From Pseudomonas sp. UBA4617 (GTDB taxonomy: Bacteria > Pseudomonadota > Gammaproteobacteria > Pseudomonadales > Pseudomonadaceae), in NCBI RefSeq assembly GCF_002386445.1, contig NZ_DGIR01000042.1, positions 1 to 40,230 on the forward strand: a stretch of 40,230 nucleotides of DNA, given 5' to 3'. Shown here one piece after another: positions 24,507 through 30,927 of the stretch. Both the position numbers and the translations under genes were made by a program. The notes beneath the pieces are model-generated. The model was not told where the DNA came from. It did no database searches and saw only the letters and a program-made list of their open reading frames with translations. Every line of letters begins with the position of its first letter. Positions within the stretch are counted from its first letter, which is position 1.

Positions 24507-25265
24507 GTGCGCTTCGCGGTACTCGGAAGCGGCAGCCAGGGAAACGGCACGCTGATCGCCAGTGGTGACACGTTCATCCTGGTCGATTGCGGCTTTTCCC
24601 TGCGCGAGACCGAGCGGCGCCTGGCGTTGCTCGGCGTGTCGCCGGCCCAGCTCAGTGCGGTGTTGGTCACCCACGAACATGCCGACCACGTGCATGGGGT
24701 CGGCTTGCTGTCGCGGCGCTACAATGTACCGGTCTACCTCAGCCAAGGGACCTTGCGCGGCTTGCGCAAACCGGTGGAGGTGGCCGGTTTTCTCGCTTGC
24801 GGCGAAAGCCTGCCGATCGGCAGCCTGGAAGTGACCGCAGCGCGGGTCGAGCACGATGCCTACGAGCCGCTGCAGTATGTGATCAGCGATGGCCAGCGGC
24901 GCTTCGGCATGCTGACCGACCTGGGCTCCTACGACACGCGGCTGCTGGAGCGGTACCAAGGGCTGGATGCACTGTTGATCGAGGCCAACCACTGCAGCGA
25001 CCTGCTGGCACGCGGGCACTACCCGGCCTTCCTGAAACGGCGGGTGGGTGGCATGCAAGGGCATTTGAACAATCACCAGGCTGCGCGCCTGGTGCACGAG
25101 TTGGGCTGGAGCAACCTGCAACACCTGGTGCTGGCCCACCTCAGCAGCAAGAACAACCTGCCACACTTGGCCCGCCAGTGCTTCGTCGACACCCTCGGGT
25201 GCGACCCGGACTGGCTCCAGGTGGCGAATCAGGAACACGGGCTCGACTGGCGCGAAATCGCCTAG
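24507..25265 (+). CDS. MBL-fold metallo-hydrolase (YycJ-like)
   Basis: The 252-residue protein is a metallo-beta-lactamase fold hydrolase. It starts at the first residue with the fold's first strand (MRFAVLGSGSQGNGTLI) and carries the metal motif H56-x-H58-x-D60-H61 (THEHADHVHG). Further ligands are likely in ARVEHDAYEP, FGMLTDLG and NHCSDLL. It resembles YycJ/WalJ-type proteins, for which phosphodiesterase or nuclease activity has been suggested; its substrate is unknown to me. The GTG start at 24507 follows the bamC stop with no gap. purC is 30 bp downstream. Confidence 0.88.
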   Translation: MRFAVLGSGSQGNGTLIASGDTFILVDCGFSLRETERRLALLGVSPAQLSAVLVTHEHADHVHGVGLLSRRYNVPVYLSQGTLRGLRKPVEVAGFLACGESLPIGSLEVTAARVEHDAYEPLQYVISDGQRRFGMLTDLGSYDTRLLERYQGLDALLIEANHCSDLLARGHYPAFLKRRVGGMQGHLNNHQAARLVHELGWSNLQHLVLAHLSSKNNLPHLARQCFVDTLGCDPDWLQVANQEHGLDWREIA

Positions 25266-25295
25266 CCCAACACCTCAAGCAAGCGGAGCCCAATC

Positions 25296-26006
25296 ATGGA
25301 AAAACGCGACGAACTCTACCGCGGCAAGGCCAAATCGGTTTACAAGACCGACGACGCCGACCGCTTGATCCTGCTGTTCCGTAACGACACGTCGGCATTC
25401 GACGGCAAGCGCATCGAACAGCTCGACCGCAAAGGCATGGTGAACAACAAGTTCAACGCCTTCATCATGCAGAAACTCGAAGAAGCCGGCGTGCCGACCC
25501 AGTTCGACAAGCTGCTGGGCGACAACGAGTGCCTGGTGAAGAAGCTGGACATGATCCCGGTCGAGTGCGTGGTGCGCAACTACGCCGCCGGCAGCCTGGT
25601 CAAGCGCCTGGGCGTGGAGGAGGGCATCAAGCTGGAACCGTCCACCTTCGAACTGTTCCTGAAGAACGACGAGAAGGGCGACCCCTTCATCAACGAATCC
25701 CACGTTGTCGCGTTCGGCTGGGGCACCGCCGAGCAGCTGGCCGAGATGAAAAAGCTGTCGCTGAAGGTCAACGAAGTGCTGACCAAGCTGTTCGATGACG
25801 CCGGCTTGCTGCTGGTCGACTTCAAGCTGGAGTTCGGTGTATTCCACGGCCAGATCGTGCTGGGCGACGAGTTCAGCCCGGACGGCTGCCGCCTGTGGGA
25901 CAAAGAAACCCGCAAGAAGATGGACAAGGACCGCTTCCGCCAGGGCCTGGGCGATGTGATCGAAGCCTACGAAGAAGTTGCCAAGCGCCTGGGCGTGCCG
26001 CTGTAA
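25296..26006 (+). CDS. purC: PurC, SAICAR synthetase
   Basis: PurC joins CAIR with aspartate using ATP in purine synthesis. The 236-residue protein matches the bacterial monofunctional enzyme in length and motifs: YRGKAKSVYKTDD (ATP-binding start), NDTSAFDGKRIEQLDRKG, PVECVVRNYAAGSLVKR and LVDFKLEFG. AGCGGAGC upstream of the ATG at 25296 is a good ribosome-binding site. It is the last gene of the dapA run, and no hairpin was seen in the 91 bp before tRNA-Ser. Confidence 0.97.
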   Translation: MEKRDELYRGKAKSVYKTDDADRLILLFRNDTSAFDGKRIEQLDRKGMVNNKFNAFIMQKLEEAGVPTQFDKLLGDNECLVKKLDMIPVECVVRNYAAGSLVKRLGVEEGIKLEPSTFELFLKNDEKGDPFINESHVVAFGWGTAEQLAEMKKLSLKVNEVLTKLFDDAGLLLVDFKLEFGVFHGQIVLGDEFSPDGCRLWDKETRKKMDKDRFRQGLGDVIEAYEEVAKRLGVPL

Positions 26007-26059
26007 GCGGTACGTTCACGCAAGCGCCTGATACCACGCGATTTTTTTGAAAAAAAGAT

Positions 26060-26087
26060 TTGCCTTTCAAAAGAACGCTGGTATGAT
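26060..26087 (+). promoter_or_regulatory. sigma-70 promoter of tRNA-Ser
   Basis: The -35 TTGCCT (26060-26065) and -10 TATGAT (26082-26087) are spaced by 16 bp. A GC-rich discriminator follows and an A/T tract lies upstream. Confidence 0.75.
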
Positions 26088-26097
26088 GCGCGGCATT

Positions 26098-26187
26098 GGA
26101 GAGATGCCGGAGTGGTCGAACGGGACGGATTCGAAATCCGTTGTACTGGCAACAGTACCTAGGGTTCAAATCCCTATCTCTCCGCCA
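26098..26187 (+). tRNA. tRNA-Ser (anticodon CGA)
   Basis: This is a class II tRNA of 90 nt. Acceptor GGAGAGA pairs with TCTCTCC, the anticodon stem ACGGA/TCCGT holds loop TTCGAAA with CGA at 26132-26134, and a long variable arm (TGTACTGGCAACAGTACC) is present. The T-arm reads GGGTTCAAATCCC and CCA is encoded. Confidence 0.98.
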
Positions 26188-26197
26188 TACAAGATGA

Positions 26198-26231
26198 AGC
26201 CCCTGGAAGCGAAAGTTTCCAGGGGCTTTTT
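26198..26231 (+). terminator. intrinsic terminator after tRNA-Ser
   Basis: AGCCCCTGGAA (26198-26208) pairs with TTCCAGGGGCT around GCGAAAGT, followed by a five-T tract. A related hairpin lies at 27097-27124 on the far side of the toxin-antitoxin pair. Confidence 0.92.
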
Positions 26232-26284
26232 CGTTGTTGGGCCGGCAACTGATTTGGCATTCTGCTTGCGTATTGGGTGGCGTC

Positions 26285-26635
26285 CTATGAAGAAGCAGGG
26301 AGCTTCTGGAGTGGCCTTACTGTCAGCTCAACCCCCAAGGCCAGCATCAGCTTCTGAATAGTTGAGAAGCGTGTCTTATCGCCACCCCTCAAAGTCTTGT
26401 AAAGCGATTCACGATTGACGCCCGCGTCTTGCGCAAATTGGTTCACGCCCTTGGCTTTTGCCACTTCGCCCAACGCATGCATCAGGGTTTGAGCGTCGTT
26501 AGCCTTCATTGCTTCTGCCAGGAAAGCTGCGATGGTTTCGGGGCTGTCTAGAAACCGCGAAGCCTCGAACCGCTTGGTATTGCTCAAGTCCAGCTCAAGG
26601 ATTGGCATGTCCTCGGGGATGAATTTTTCGCTCAT
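26285..26635 (-). CDS. HI1420-type antitoxin, HTH DNA-binding protein
   Basis: The 116-residue protein resembles the putative addiction-module antidote family (HI1420 type, HigA-like). It has a poorly structured N-terminal part with SRFLDSPETIAAFLAEAMK and a C-terminal helix-turn-helix (about 68-108, VNQFAQDAGVNRESLYKTL and following). It would neutralise the toxin encoded just upstream and repress the pair. Its start overlaps the toxin stop by four bases (ATGA), so translation is coupled. Base composition is clearly lower in GC than the neighbouring core genes, in keeping with acquisition next to the tRNA. Confidence 0.88.
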   Translation of the reverse strand: MSEKFIPEDMPILELDLSNTKRFEASRFLDSPETIAAFLAEAMKANDAQTLMHALGEVAKAKGVNQFAQDAGVNRESLYKTLRGGDKTRFSTIQKLMLALGVELTVRPLQKLPASS

Positions 26636-26940
26636 CGTTGTTTACCTCGTACAGCATCAAGGATTTCCTTGGCTCGCTTGATGGCTCTGTGTTGATCCGT
26701 TTTATCGCTGCCGTAAAGCATCAGGTAGCGAGTCGAGCCCGTTCTTACGAAGTAGATTCGATATCCCGGACCGACAAACACACGCATCTCACTGACACCA
26801 TCGCCTACCGATTCGATATCGCCGAAGCTGCCATTTTCGGCTCGGGCGATTCTTGAGGTGATAGCACCTCTGCCAATCGGGTCTTTGACCTCATCCAGCC
26901 AGTCGTCAAATTCTGGCGTCGTGTCAATCTGATTCGGCAT
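26632..26940 (-). CDS. HI1419-type toxin, RelE/HigB superfamily
   Basis: The 102-residue protein fits the phage-derived HI1419 toxin family of the RelE/ParE superfamily, in which members cleave mRNA at the ribosome. Visible marks are TPEFDDWLDEVKDPIGRGAI at the N-terminus, the core GDGVSEMRVFVGPGYRIYFV and the end motif GSDKTDQHRAIKRAKEI. The toxin gene precedes the antitoxin gene, as usual for this group. The start ATG at 26940 has GAAGG upstream and lies close to a palindrome (26950-26965) that is a probable autoregulatory operator. Toxicity and mRNA cleavage are inferred from the family only. Confidence 0.87.
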   Translation of the reverse strand: MPNQIDTTPEFDDWLDEVKDPIGRGAITSRIARAENGSFGDIESVGDGVSEMRVFVGPGYRIYFVRTGSTRYLMLYGSDKTDQHRAIKRAKEILDAVRGKQR

Positions 26941-26949
26941 GCCTTCAAT

Positions 26950-26965
26950 GTAGCCTACTGGCTAC
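26950..26965. promoter_or_regulatory. palindromic operator of the toxin-antitoxin pair
   Basis: Perfect arms GTAGCC and GGCTAC flank TACT, 10 bp upstream of the toxin ATG. On the minus strand it lies between a weak -35 (TCGACA, 26975-26970) and a -10-like TACATT (26952-26947), the usual place for an antitoxin repressor site. The -10 is so close to the ATG that the transcript would be almost leaderless, so the promoter assignment is tentative. Confidence 0.6.
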
Positions 26966-27051
26966 TCCTTGTCGATGAGTGAGCGACGAGTGCTGCCCGA
27001 TGAGGCTAAGCGGGCGGGTTGAGCCCAGGCAATAGTCAGAGGAGGTTTGCC

Positions 27052-27076
27052 GTAGATTTGGGAAATGGACTACATG
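27052..27076. repeat. copy 1 of a 25-nt repeated element
   Basis: It agrees with 28061-28085 at 21 of 25 positions, sharing TTTGGGAAAT-N-G-N-CTACATG. It lies 112 bp upstream of the toxin gene on the minus strand. No function is known to me. Confidence 0.55.
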
Positions 27077-27096
27077 ACATCGAATGCGACAGATGG

Positions 27097-27124
27097 GCCC
27101 CTGGATGTTCACGGCTCCAGGGGC
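27097..27124 (+). terminator. terminator-like hairpin resembling the tRNA-Ser terminator
   Basis: GCCCCTGGA (27097-27105) pairs with TCCAGGGGC (27116-27124) and is followed by TTTGTCG. The 3' half agrees with the tRNA-Ser terminator at about 18 of 20 bases. Read on the plus strand it has no gene of its own upstream apart from the tRNA about 900 bp away. Confidence 0.6.
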
Positions 27125-27136
27125 TTTGTCGATGTC

Positions 27137-27409
27137 TTACTTTTTCATCATCCCCAATTCGGCATCATCCAGCAGCGCCTTCGCCATCGCACTCAGGTAA
27201 TGCGAAGCCCAGATCAGTTTCTGGTCGCCGTCCATCAGGCCGGTGATGGTCAGGTCGCGAACGTAGCCCATCAGTTCGGAGGCCTGTTCGCGGGCGTCCT
27301 GGCAGGGGATGCCGGGTGCGATGCGGAACAGCGGGTGGGTGTTGTTTTCGCCTTGGTAGAAGCAGGTCTTGCCGACTGTGGTGGGTTGCTTTGTGTCGTC
27401 GGTGGGCAT
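27137..27409 (-). CDS. DUF3077-like small protein
   Basis: The 90-residue acidic protein (MPTDDTKQPTTVGKTCFYQG...) resembles the DUF3077 family of short proteins common in Pseudomonas, marked by PLFRIAPGIPCQDAREQASE and a final helix (AKALLDDAEL). Its function is unknown. The ATG at 27409 is chosen because GGAGAA precedes it; the longer frame up to 27475 runs into a REP sequence and is not credible. The stop lies 12 bp from the terminator-like hairpin at 27097-27124. It is separated from the next small minus-strand gene by an inverted REP pair. Confidence 0.7.
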   Translation of the reverse strand: MPTDDTKQPTTVGKTCFYQGENNTHPLFRIAPGIPCQDAREQASELMGYVRDLTITGLMDGDQKLIWASHYLSAMAKALLDDAELGMMKK

Positions 27410-27442
27410 TGTTTTTCTCCCTTGGAATCTTGGGTGTCTGGT

Positions 27443-27475
27443 CCGGCCTCTTCGCGGGTGAACCCGCTCCCACAA
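27443..27475. repeat. REP element, first of an inverted pair
   Basis: CCGGCCTCTTCGCGGGTGAA followed by CCCGCTCCCACAA is a standard P. putida REP. It is in inverted orientation to the copy at 27510-27542, 34 bp away. Confidence 0.85.
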
Positions 27476-27509
27476 GTACTGTGCAGTGCTTGAGGGCAGT
27501 GATTACCCC

Positions 27510-27542
27510 GGTGGGAGCGGGCGTGCCCACGAAGAGGCCAGG
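27510..27542. repeat. REP element, second of an inverted pair
   Basis: GGTGGGAGCGGGCGTGCCCA followed by CGAAGAGGCCAGG is the inverse of the copy at 27443-27475. Its end reaches to within 5 bp of the stop of the next minus-strand gene. Confidence 0.85.
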
Positions 27543-27546
27543 CCTG

Positions 27547-27810
27547 CTAGTGCAGCGTTCGTGGCTCAGCCGGCAGAAGGGCCTGCATCTGCAATTGCAT
27601 CAATGCCGTCTCGACCAGGCCCTGTACCGCCTCCATTTCATGGATAACGGCCTGCATCACGATCGAACTTGGCGCAGCAGGTTTGAGTTGCACGGACTGG
27701 CGAGCGACGAACAGCGCGCAAAGTACGTACTCTGAGGATTGGACCAGGGTGTCTTGCAGCGCCTGGGTGGAATCGAGGGAGTGGGGTGGATCGGGGACCA
27801 TCTTGCGCAT
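27547..27810 (-). CDS. small hypothetical protein, possibly DUF6124-like
   Basis: The 87-residue protein begins MRKMVPDPPHSLDSTQALQD and continues with a hydrophobic helical middle (SSEYVLCALFVARQSVQLKP) and a terminal helix. This pattern recalls short Pseudomonas proteins of the DUF6124 group, which also open with a V/T-P-D/N-P-P stretch; the match is by memory and weak. GGAG lies 6 bases before the ATG at 27810, which makes this start much better than in-frame starts further up to 28173, where the frame crosses repeats. Function unknown. Confidence 0.6.
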   Translation of the reverse strand: MRKMVPDPPHSLDSTQALQDTLVQSSEYVLCALFVARQSVQLKPAAPSSIVMQAVIHEMEAVQGLVETALMQLQMQALLPAEPRTLH

Positions 27811-28060
27811 ACACATCTCCAGGATCATTGGAGCCGCCGCGAACTTGCTGTCAAACAAGAGGGTGGCAGCTGTACATGGGTTGACAGACCGAGGATCCCG
27901 GAGTAACTCGGCGCACACGAGGTGCCCCACGTACAGCCGCCATAAACAGTGCACGTGTGCGGGAAATTGTCGGCCTGTCAAAGCCGGTCGTTGAGTTCGC
28001 AACGACAAGCCGAGACTAGAGGGCGACTTAATCCGTCGCAACAGTTTGAGCGGTTTGGCA

Positions 28061-28085
28061 GTATGTTTGGGAAATTGCCTACATG
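28061..28085. repeat. copy 2 of a 25-nt repeated element
   Basis: It agrees with 27052-27076 at 21 of 25 positions. It lies 250 bp upstream of the small minus-strand gene at 27547-27810. The core GGGAAATTGCC is nearly palindromic. A shorter look-alike (GGGAAATTG) is at 27961. Confidence 0.55.
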
Positions 28086-28120
28086 GAAGGGGATTATTCT
28101 GAGTTTCAGTTGTAGGGCAG

Positions 28121-28163
28121 GGGCCGCTTGGCGGCCCATCGCGGCACAAGGCCGCTCCTACAA
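28121..28163 (+). repeat. second-class REP unit
   Basis: The hairpin GGGCCGC-TTG-GCGGCCC (28121-28137) is followed by ATCGCGGCACAAGG and CCGCTCCTACA. It has the same layout as 9589-9634 in opposite orientation. Confidence 0.6.
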
Positions 28164-28179
28164 CAGCGCACATCGCGAC

Positions 28180-28208
28180 TTGGATCCAAGGCTCGGCTTC
28201 TGTATCAT
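28180..28208 (+). promoter_or_regulatory. sigma-70 promoter of the YhfL-like gene
   Basis: The -35 TTGGAT (28180-28185) and -10 TATCAT (28203-28208) are spaced by 17 bp, with TG directly before the -10. The leader would be about 45 bases. Confidence 0.7.
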
Positions 28209-28259
28209 CCCGGCGCCATCAGAATGATGGCCGAAGATGATTCATATAAAGGATTTAGT

Positions 28260-28451
28260 ATGAAAAAGCTGTTCAAGGCTACCGTAGCCGTTGCTGTCGT
28301 TTCGGGTGTTGCCCTGCTGTCGGGTTGCACTGGCCAGGTTTACAACCAGCCGAAAAACTGCAGCTACGACTACCTGTTCCACCCTTCGGTTTCCATCTCC
28401 AAGATCATCGGTGGCTGCGGCCCGATCGATAAACTGCCTCAGCAGCAGTAA
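28260..28451 (+). CDS. YhfL-like small lipoprotein
   Basis: The 63-residue precursor has a lipoprotein signal (VALLSGC; Cys at 23). Its short mature part holds the stretch NCSYDYLFHPSVSISKIIGG, then CGP, which agrees closely with my recollection of E. coli YhfL. Two cysteines besides the lipidated one could form a disulfide. AAAGGA ends 6 bases before the ATG. The gene stands alone with its own promoter and a strong terminator. Function is unknown; its high conservation across distant gammaproteobacteria is notable. Confidence 0.88.
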   Translation: MKKLFKATVAVAVVSGVALLSGCTGQVYNQPKNCSYDYLFHPSVSISKIIGGCGPIDKLPQQQ

Positions 28452-28495
28452 TCTTGGCGGTACCCTGATCGCGACGCTTGCGGCGTGATCCAAGG

Positions 28496-28526
28496 CCCCC
28501 GGTCATGCACATGGCCGGGGGTTTTT
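28496..28526 (+). terminator. intrinsic terminator of the YhfL-like gene
   Basis: CCCCCGG (from 28496) pairs with CCGGGGG (to 28521), extended by CAT/ATG across one mismatch, and a five-T tract follows. Confidence 0.9.
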
Positions 28527-28588
28527 GTTTGCCGGCGCGGCAATCCGTCACTGGGGCAACCCGCCGCCTTGACGCGCCGGGCGGCAAT

Positions 28589-28616
28589 TTGTTTGTGCTG
28601 GCAATTCGGTTACAAT
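28589..28616 (+). promoter_or_regulatory. candidate promoter of mqo
   Basis: TACAAT (28611-28616) is a good -10. TTGTTT (28589-28594) at 16 bp spacing is a fair -35. It would give a leader of about 160 bases. The 328-bp gap before mqo otherwise shows only the YhfL terminator. Confidence 0.45.
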
Positions 28617-28779
28617 CTGGCAAAACGATTCAGCGCTGTCGGTCAATTCGACAAAAGGCCGGGTCGTTTTCTGGTTCTCTGGCTGCTGAATAATGAACAC
28701 AACAAGCCTGCGCTGAAGAACACGCGATACCTGGGCCAGCCACAGGCCCGCCCTCCGTTCTCCTGACTGGAATTGATCA

Positions 28780-30417
28780 ATGTTCAAGAAAGCTGGCAAG
28801 ACCTTGCTGGGCCTGGCTGTCGCTGCAAGCTGCATGCAAGCGTACGCCGCAGAAACCAAGAAAGTAGACGTGCTGCTGGTCGGCGGCGGCATCATGAGCT
28901 CGACCCTGGCTGTGTGGCTGCACGAGCTGGAGCCAAGCTGGTCGATGGAAATGGTCGAGCGCCTGGACGGCGTGGCCGAAGAAAGCTCCAACGGCTGGAA
29001 CAACGCCGGTACCGGCCACTCCGCGCTGGCCGAACTGAACTACACCCCGGAAGACAAAGACGGCAACGTCAACATCAGCAAGGCCATCGAAATCAACGAA
29101 GCCTTCCAGATCTCCCGCCAGTTCTGGGCCTGGCAAGTGCGCCAGGGCGTGCTGAAGAACCCGCACTCGTTCATCAACACCACCCCGCACATGAGCTTCG
29201 TATGGGGCGATGACAACATCAAGTTCCTGAAGAAGCGTTACGACGCGCTGCAGGCCAGCCCGCTGTTCCGCCCGATGCAGTACTCCGAGGACCACGCGCA
29301 GATCGCCAAGTGGGTTCCATTGATGATGGAAGGCCGCGACCCGAACCAGAAGCTGGCCGTGACCTGGACCCCGATCGGCACCGACGTCAACTTCGGCGAG
29401 ATCACCCGCCAGTTCGTCGGCCACCTGAAAACCCAGGACAACTTCGACCTGAAGCTGTCCAGCGAAGTACAGGACATCACCCGCAACAAGGACGGCTCCT
29501 GGCACGTCGAGTACAAGAACCTGAAGGACGGTACCGAGTCGGCCACTGACGCCAAGTTCCTGTTCATCGGTGCCGGCGGTGGCGCACTCAAGCTGCTGCA
29601 GAAGTCGGGCATTCCTGAAGCCAAGGAATACGCAGGCTTCCCGGTGGGTGGCTCGTTCCTGGTGACCGAGAACCCGACCATCGCCATGCAGCACATGGCC
29701 AAGGCCTACGGCATCGCCTCGACCGGCGCGCCACCCATGTCGGTACCGCACCTGGATACCCGTGTGCTGGACGGCAAGCGGGTGATCCTGTTTGGCCCAT
29801 TCGCCACCTTCTCGACCAAGTTCCTGAAGAACGGCTCGTACCTGGACCTGCTGAGCACCACCACCCCGCACAACGTGTGGCCGATGACCAAGGTCGGTAT
29901 CGACCAGTACCCGCTGGTCGAGTACCTCGCTGGCCAGCTGATGCTGTCTGACGATGACCGCTTCGAAGCCCTGCGCACCTACTTCCCGAACGCCAAGAAG
30001 GAAGACTGGAAGCTGTGGCAGGCCGGCCAGCGCGTGCAGATCATCAAGCGTGACGCAGACAAGGGCGGTGTGCTGAAGCTGGGCACTGAGGTGGTCGCTT
30101 CCGAAGACCGTACCATTGCCGGCCTGCTGGGCGCTTCGCCAGGTGCTTCGACTGCAGCGCCGATCATGCTGAACGTGCTGGAAACCGTGTTCAAGGAGAA
30201 GGTCGCTACCCCTGAGTGGCAGGCCAAGATCAAGCAAATCGTGCCAAGCTACGGCACCAAGCTGAACGAATCGGCAGCGGCCACCCAGAAAGCGTGGAAC
30301 TACACCGCAGAAGTACTGCAGCTGGAGAAACCACCGGTAATCGACGCCAGCGTCGGCACCACGGTTGCACCGAGCCAGCCGGCGGAAAGCAAGCCTGAGA
30401 ACGACATGGCGCTGTAA
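28780..30417 (+). CDS. mqo: Mqo, malate:quinone oxidoreductase
   Basis: Mqo is a membrane-associated FAD enzyme that oxidises malate to oxaloacetate and passes electrons to the quinone pool. The 545-residue protein has the FAD-binding start VDVLLVGGGIMSSTLAVWL (about 29-47) and the conserved ESSNGWNNAGTGHSALAELN. It also has PHMSFVWGDDN, TDVNFGEITRQ, VPHLDTRVLDGKRVILFGPF and a near-terminal LGASPGASTAAPIMLNVLE. Like E. coli Mqo it carries a hydrophobic, signal-like N-terminus (about 7-24). It also ends DMAL, close to DIAL in E. coli. Pseudomonads often have more than one mqo paralogue. Confidence 0.96.
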   Translation: MFKKAGKTLLGLAVAASCMQAYAAETKKVDVLLVGGGIMSSTLAVWLHELEPSWSMEMVERLDGVAEESSNGWNNAGTGHSALAELNYTPEDKDGNVNISKAIEINEAFQISRQFWAWQVRQGVLKNPHSFINTTPHMSFVWGDDNIKFLKKRYDALQASPLFRPMQYSEDHAQIAKWVPLMMEGRDPNQKLAVTWTPIGTDVNFGEITRQFVGHLKTQDNFDLKLSSEVQDITRNKDGSWHVEYKNLKDGTESATDAKFLFIGAGGGALKLLQKSGIPEAKEYAGFPVGGSFLVTENPTIAMQHMAKAYGIASTGAPPMSVPHLDTRVLDGKRVILFGPFATFSTKFLKNGSYLDLLSTTTPHNVWPMTKVGIDQYPLVEYLAGQLMLSDDDRFEALRTYFPNAKKEDWKLWQAGQRVQIIKRDADKGGVLKLGTEVVASEDRTIAGLLGASPGASTAAPIMLNVLETVFKEKVATPEWQAKIKQIVPSYGTKLNESAAATQKAWNYTAEVLQLEKPPVIDASVGTTVAPSQPAESKPENDMAL

Positions 30418-30436
30418 GCGGCCATCGTTGTGAAAG

Positions 30437-30466
30437 AAGCCACGGGGGAAACCTCGTGGCTTTTTT
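30437..30466 (+). terminator. intrinsic terminator of mqo
   Basis: AAGCCACG (30437-30444) pairs with CGTGGCTT (30455-30462) with an inner GG/CC, followed by a six-T tract. It ends 8 bp before the insertion sequence. Confidence 0.92.
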
Positions 30467-30528
30467 GTTGCTGTTGTCCCGTCCTGAATAAGGTTTACAC
30501 CTCCCATCCCGAATTTCCGGAGAGTCAG

Positions 30529-30927
30529 ATGGAGCAAGGTGTAAAGCGCACACAGCGTGATTACTCACTGTCTTTCAAATTGGCGGTGGTTGATCAGATA
30601 GAAAAAGGCGAACTGACCTACAAGCAGGCCCAGGTGCGGTATGGCATCCAGGGTCGCTCGACGGTTCTGGTATGGTTGCGTAAGCACGGTCGGCAGGATT
30701 GGAGCCAGGGGGCCTCGATCCGCGACGAGAGGAGCTGCGCGATGTCTGACCCCAAAACGCTCACTCCAGAGCAGCGGATCAAAGAGCTAGAACAGCAGCT
30801 TGAGCTGATGAGCCAGAAGGCCCAGTTCTTTGAGACGGTCGTTGATGTTCTGAAAAATGACTATGGTGTCTCGGTCGTAAAAAAGCGATCCGGCAAGTCC
30901 TCACGCAAGGTCAAGTCGCAGGACTGA
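30529..30927 (+). CDS. IS3-family transposase OrfA
   Basis: The 132-residue protein has an N-terminal helix-turn-helix (DYSLSFKLAVVDQIEKGELT, then YKQAQVRYGIQGRSTVLVWL; about 10-50) that binds the IS ends. A leucine-zipper-like segment (TPEQRIKELEQQLELMSQKA, about 80-105) follows. Near its end lies the slippery heptamer A-AAA-AAG (30879-30885) in the zero frame, where a -1 shift yields the OrfAB fusion of about 406 residues. A short stem (AGTCCT 30896-30901, AGGACT 30920-30925) follows the slip site. The ATG at 30529 is preceded by GGAGAG. Confidence 0.93.
   Translation: MEQGVKRTQRDYSLSFKLAVVDQIEKGELTYKQAQVRYGIQGRSTVLVWLRKHGRQDWSQGASIRDERSCAMSDPKTLTPEQRIKELEQQLELMSQKAQFFETVVDVLKNDYGVSVVKKRSGKSSRKVKSQD
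30879..30885 (+). other. programmed -1 frameshift site
   Basis: A-AAA-AAG is in the phase needed for tandem slippage of orfA into orfB, the usual signal of IS3-family elements. Confidence 0.85.

Larger units (their letters stand above)
27829..28202. other. non-coding stretch with repeats and a stem structure
   Basis: No convincing gene was found. It holds a perfect hairpin GTCGTTG-AGTTCG-CAACGAC (27987-28006) nested inside TCGGC/GCCGA (27970-27974, 28009-28013), copy 2 of the 25-nt repeat (28061-28085), and a second-class REP unit (28121-28163). The leader of the small gene ending at 27547 may start here. Confidence 0.5.

Noticed and set aside
22449..25238. 929-codon open frame on the minus strand across dapA, bamC and the MBL gene
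   Set aside because: It is antisense to three well-recognised genes; its composition (Ala/Gln/His/Val-rich, no domain) is the usual result of high GC at third positions.
27547..28173. Extended 208-residue version of the small minus-strand protein
   Set aside because: The extra N-terminal part runs through a REP-like repeat and non-coding DNA, while a good Shine-Dalgarno sequence precedes the internal ATG at 27810.
28780..28860. Signal-peptide-like N-terminus of Mqo as a novelty
   Set aside because: E. coli Mqo, as I recall it, has a similar hydrophobic N-terminus, so this is a family trait.
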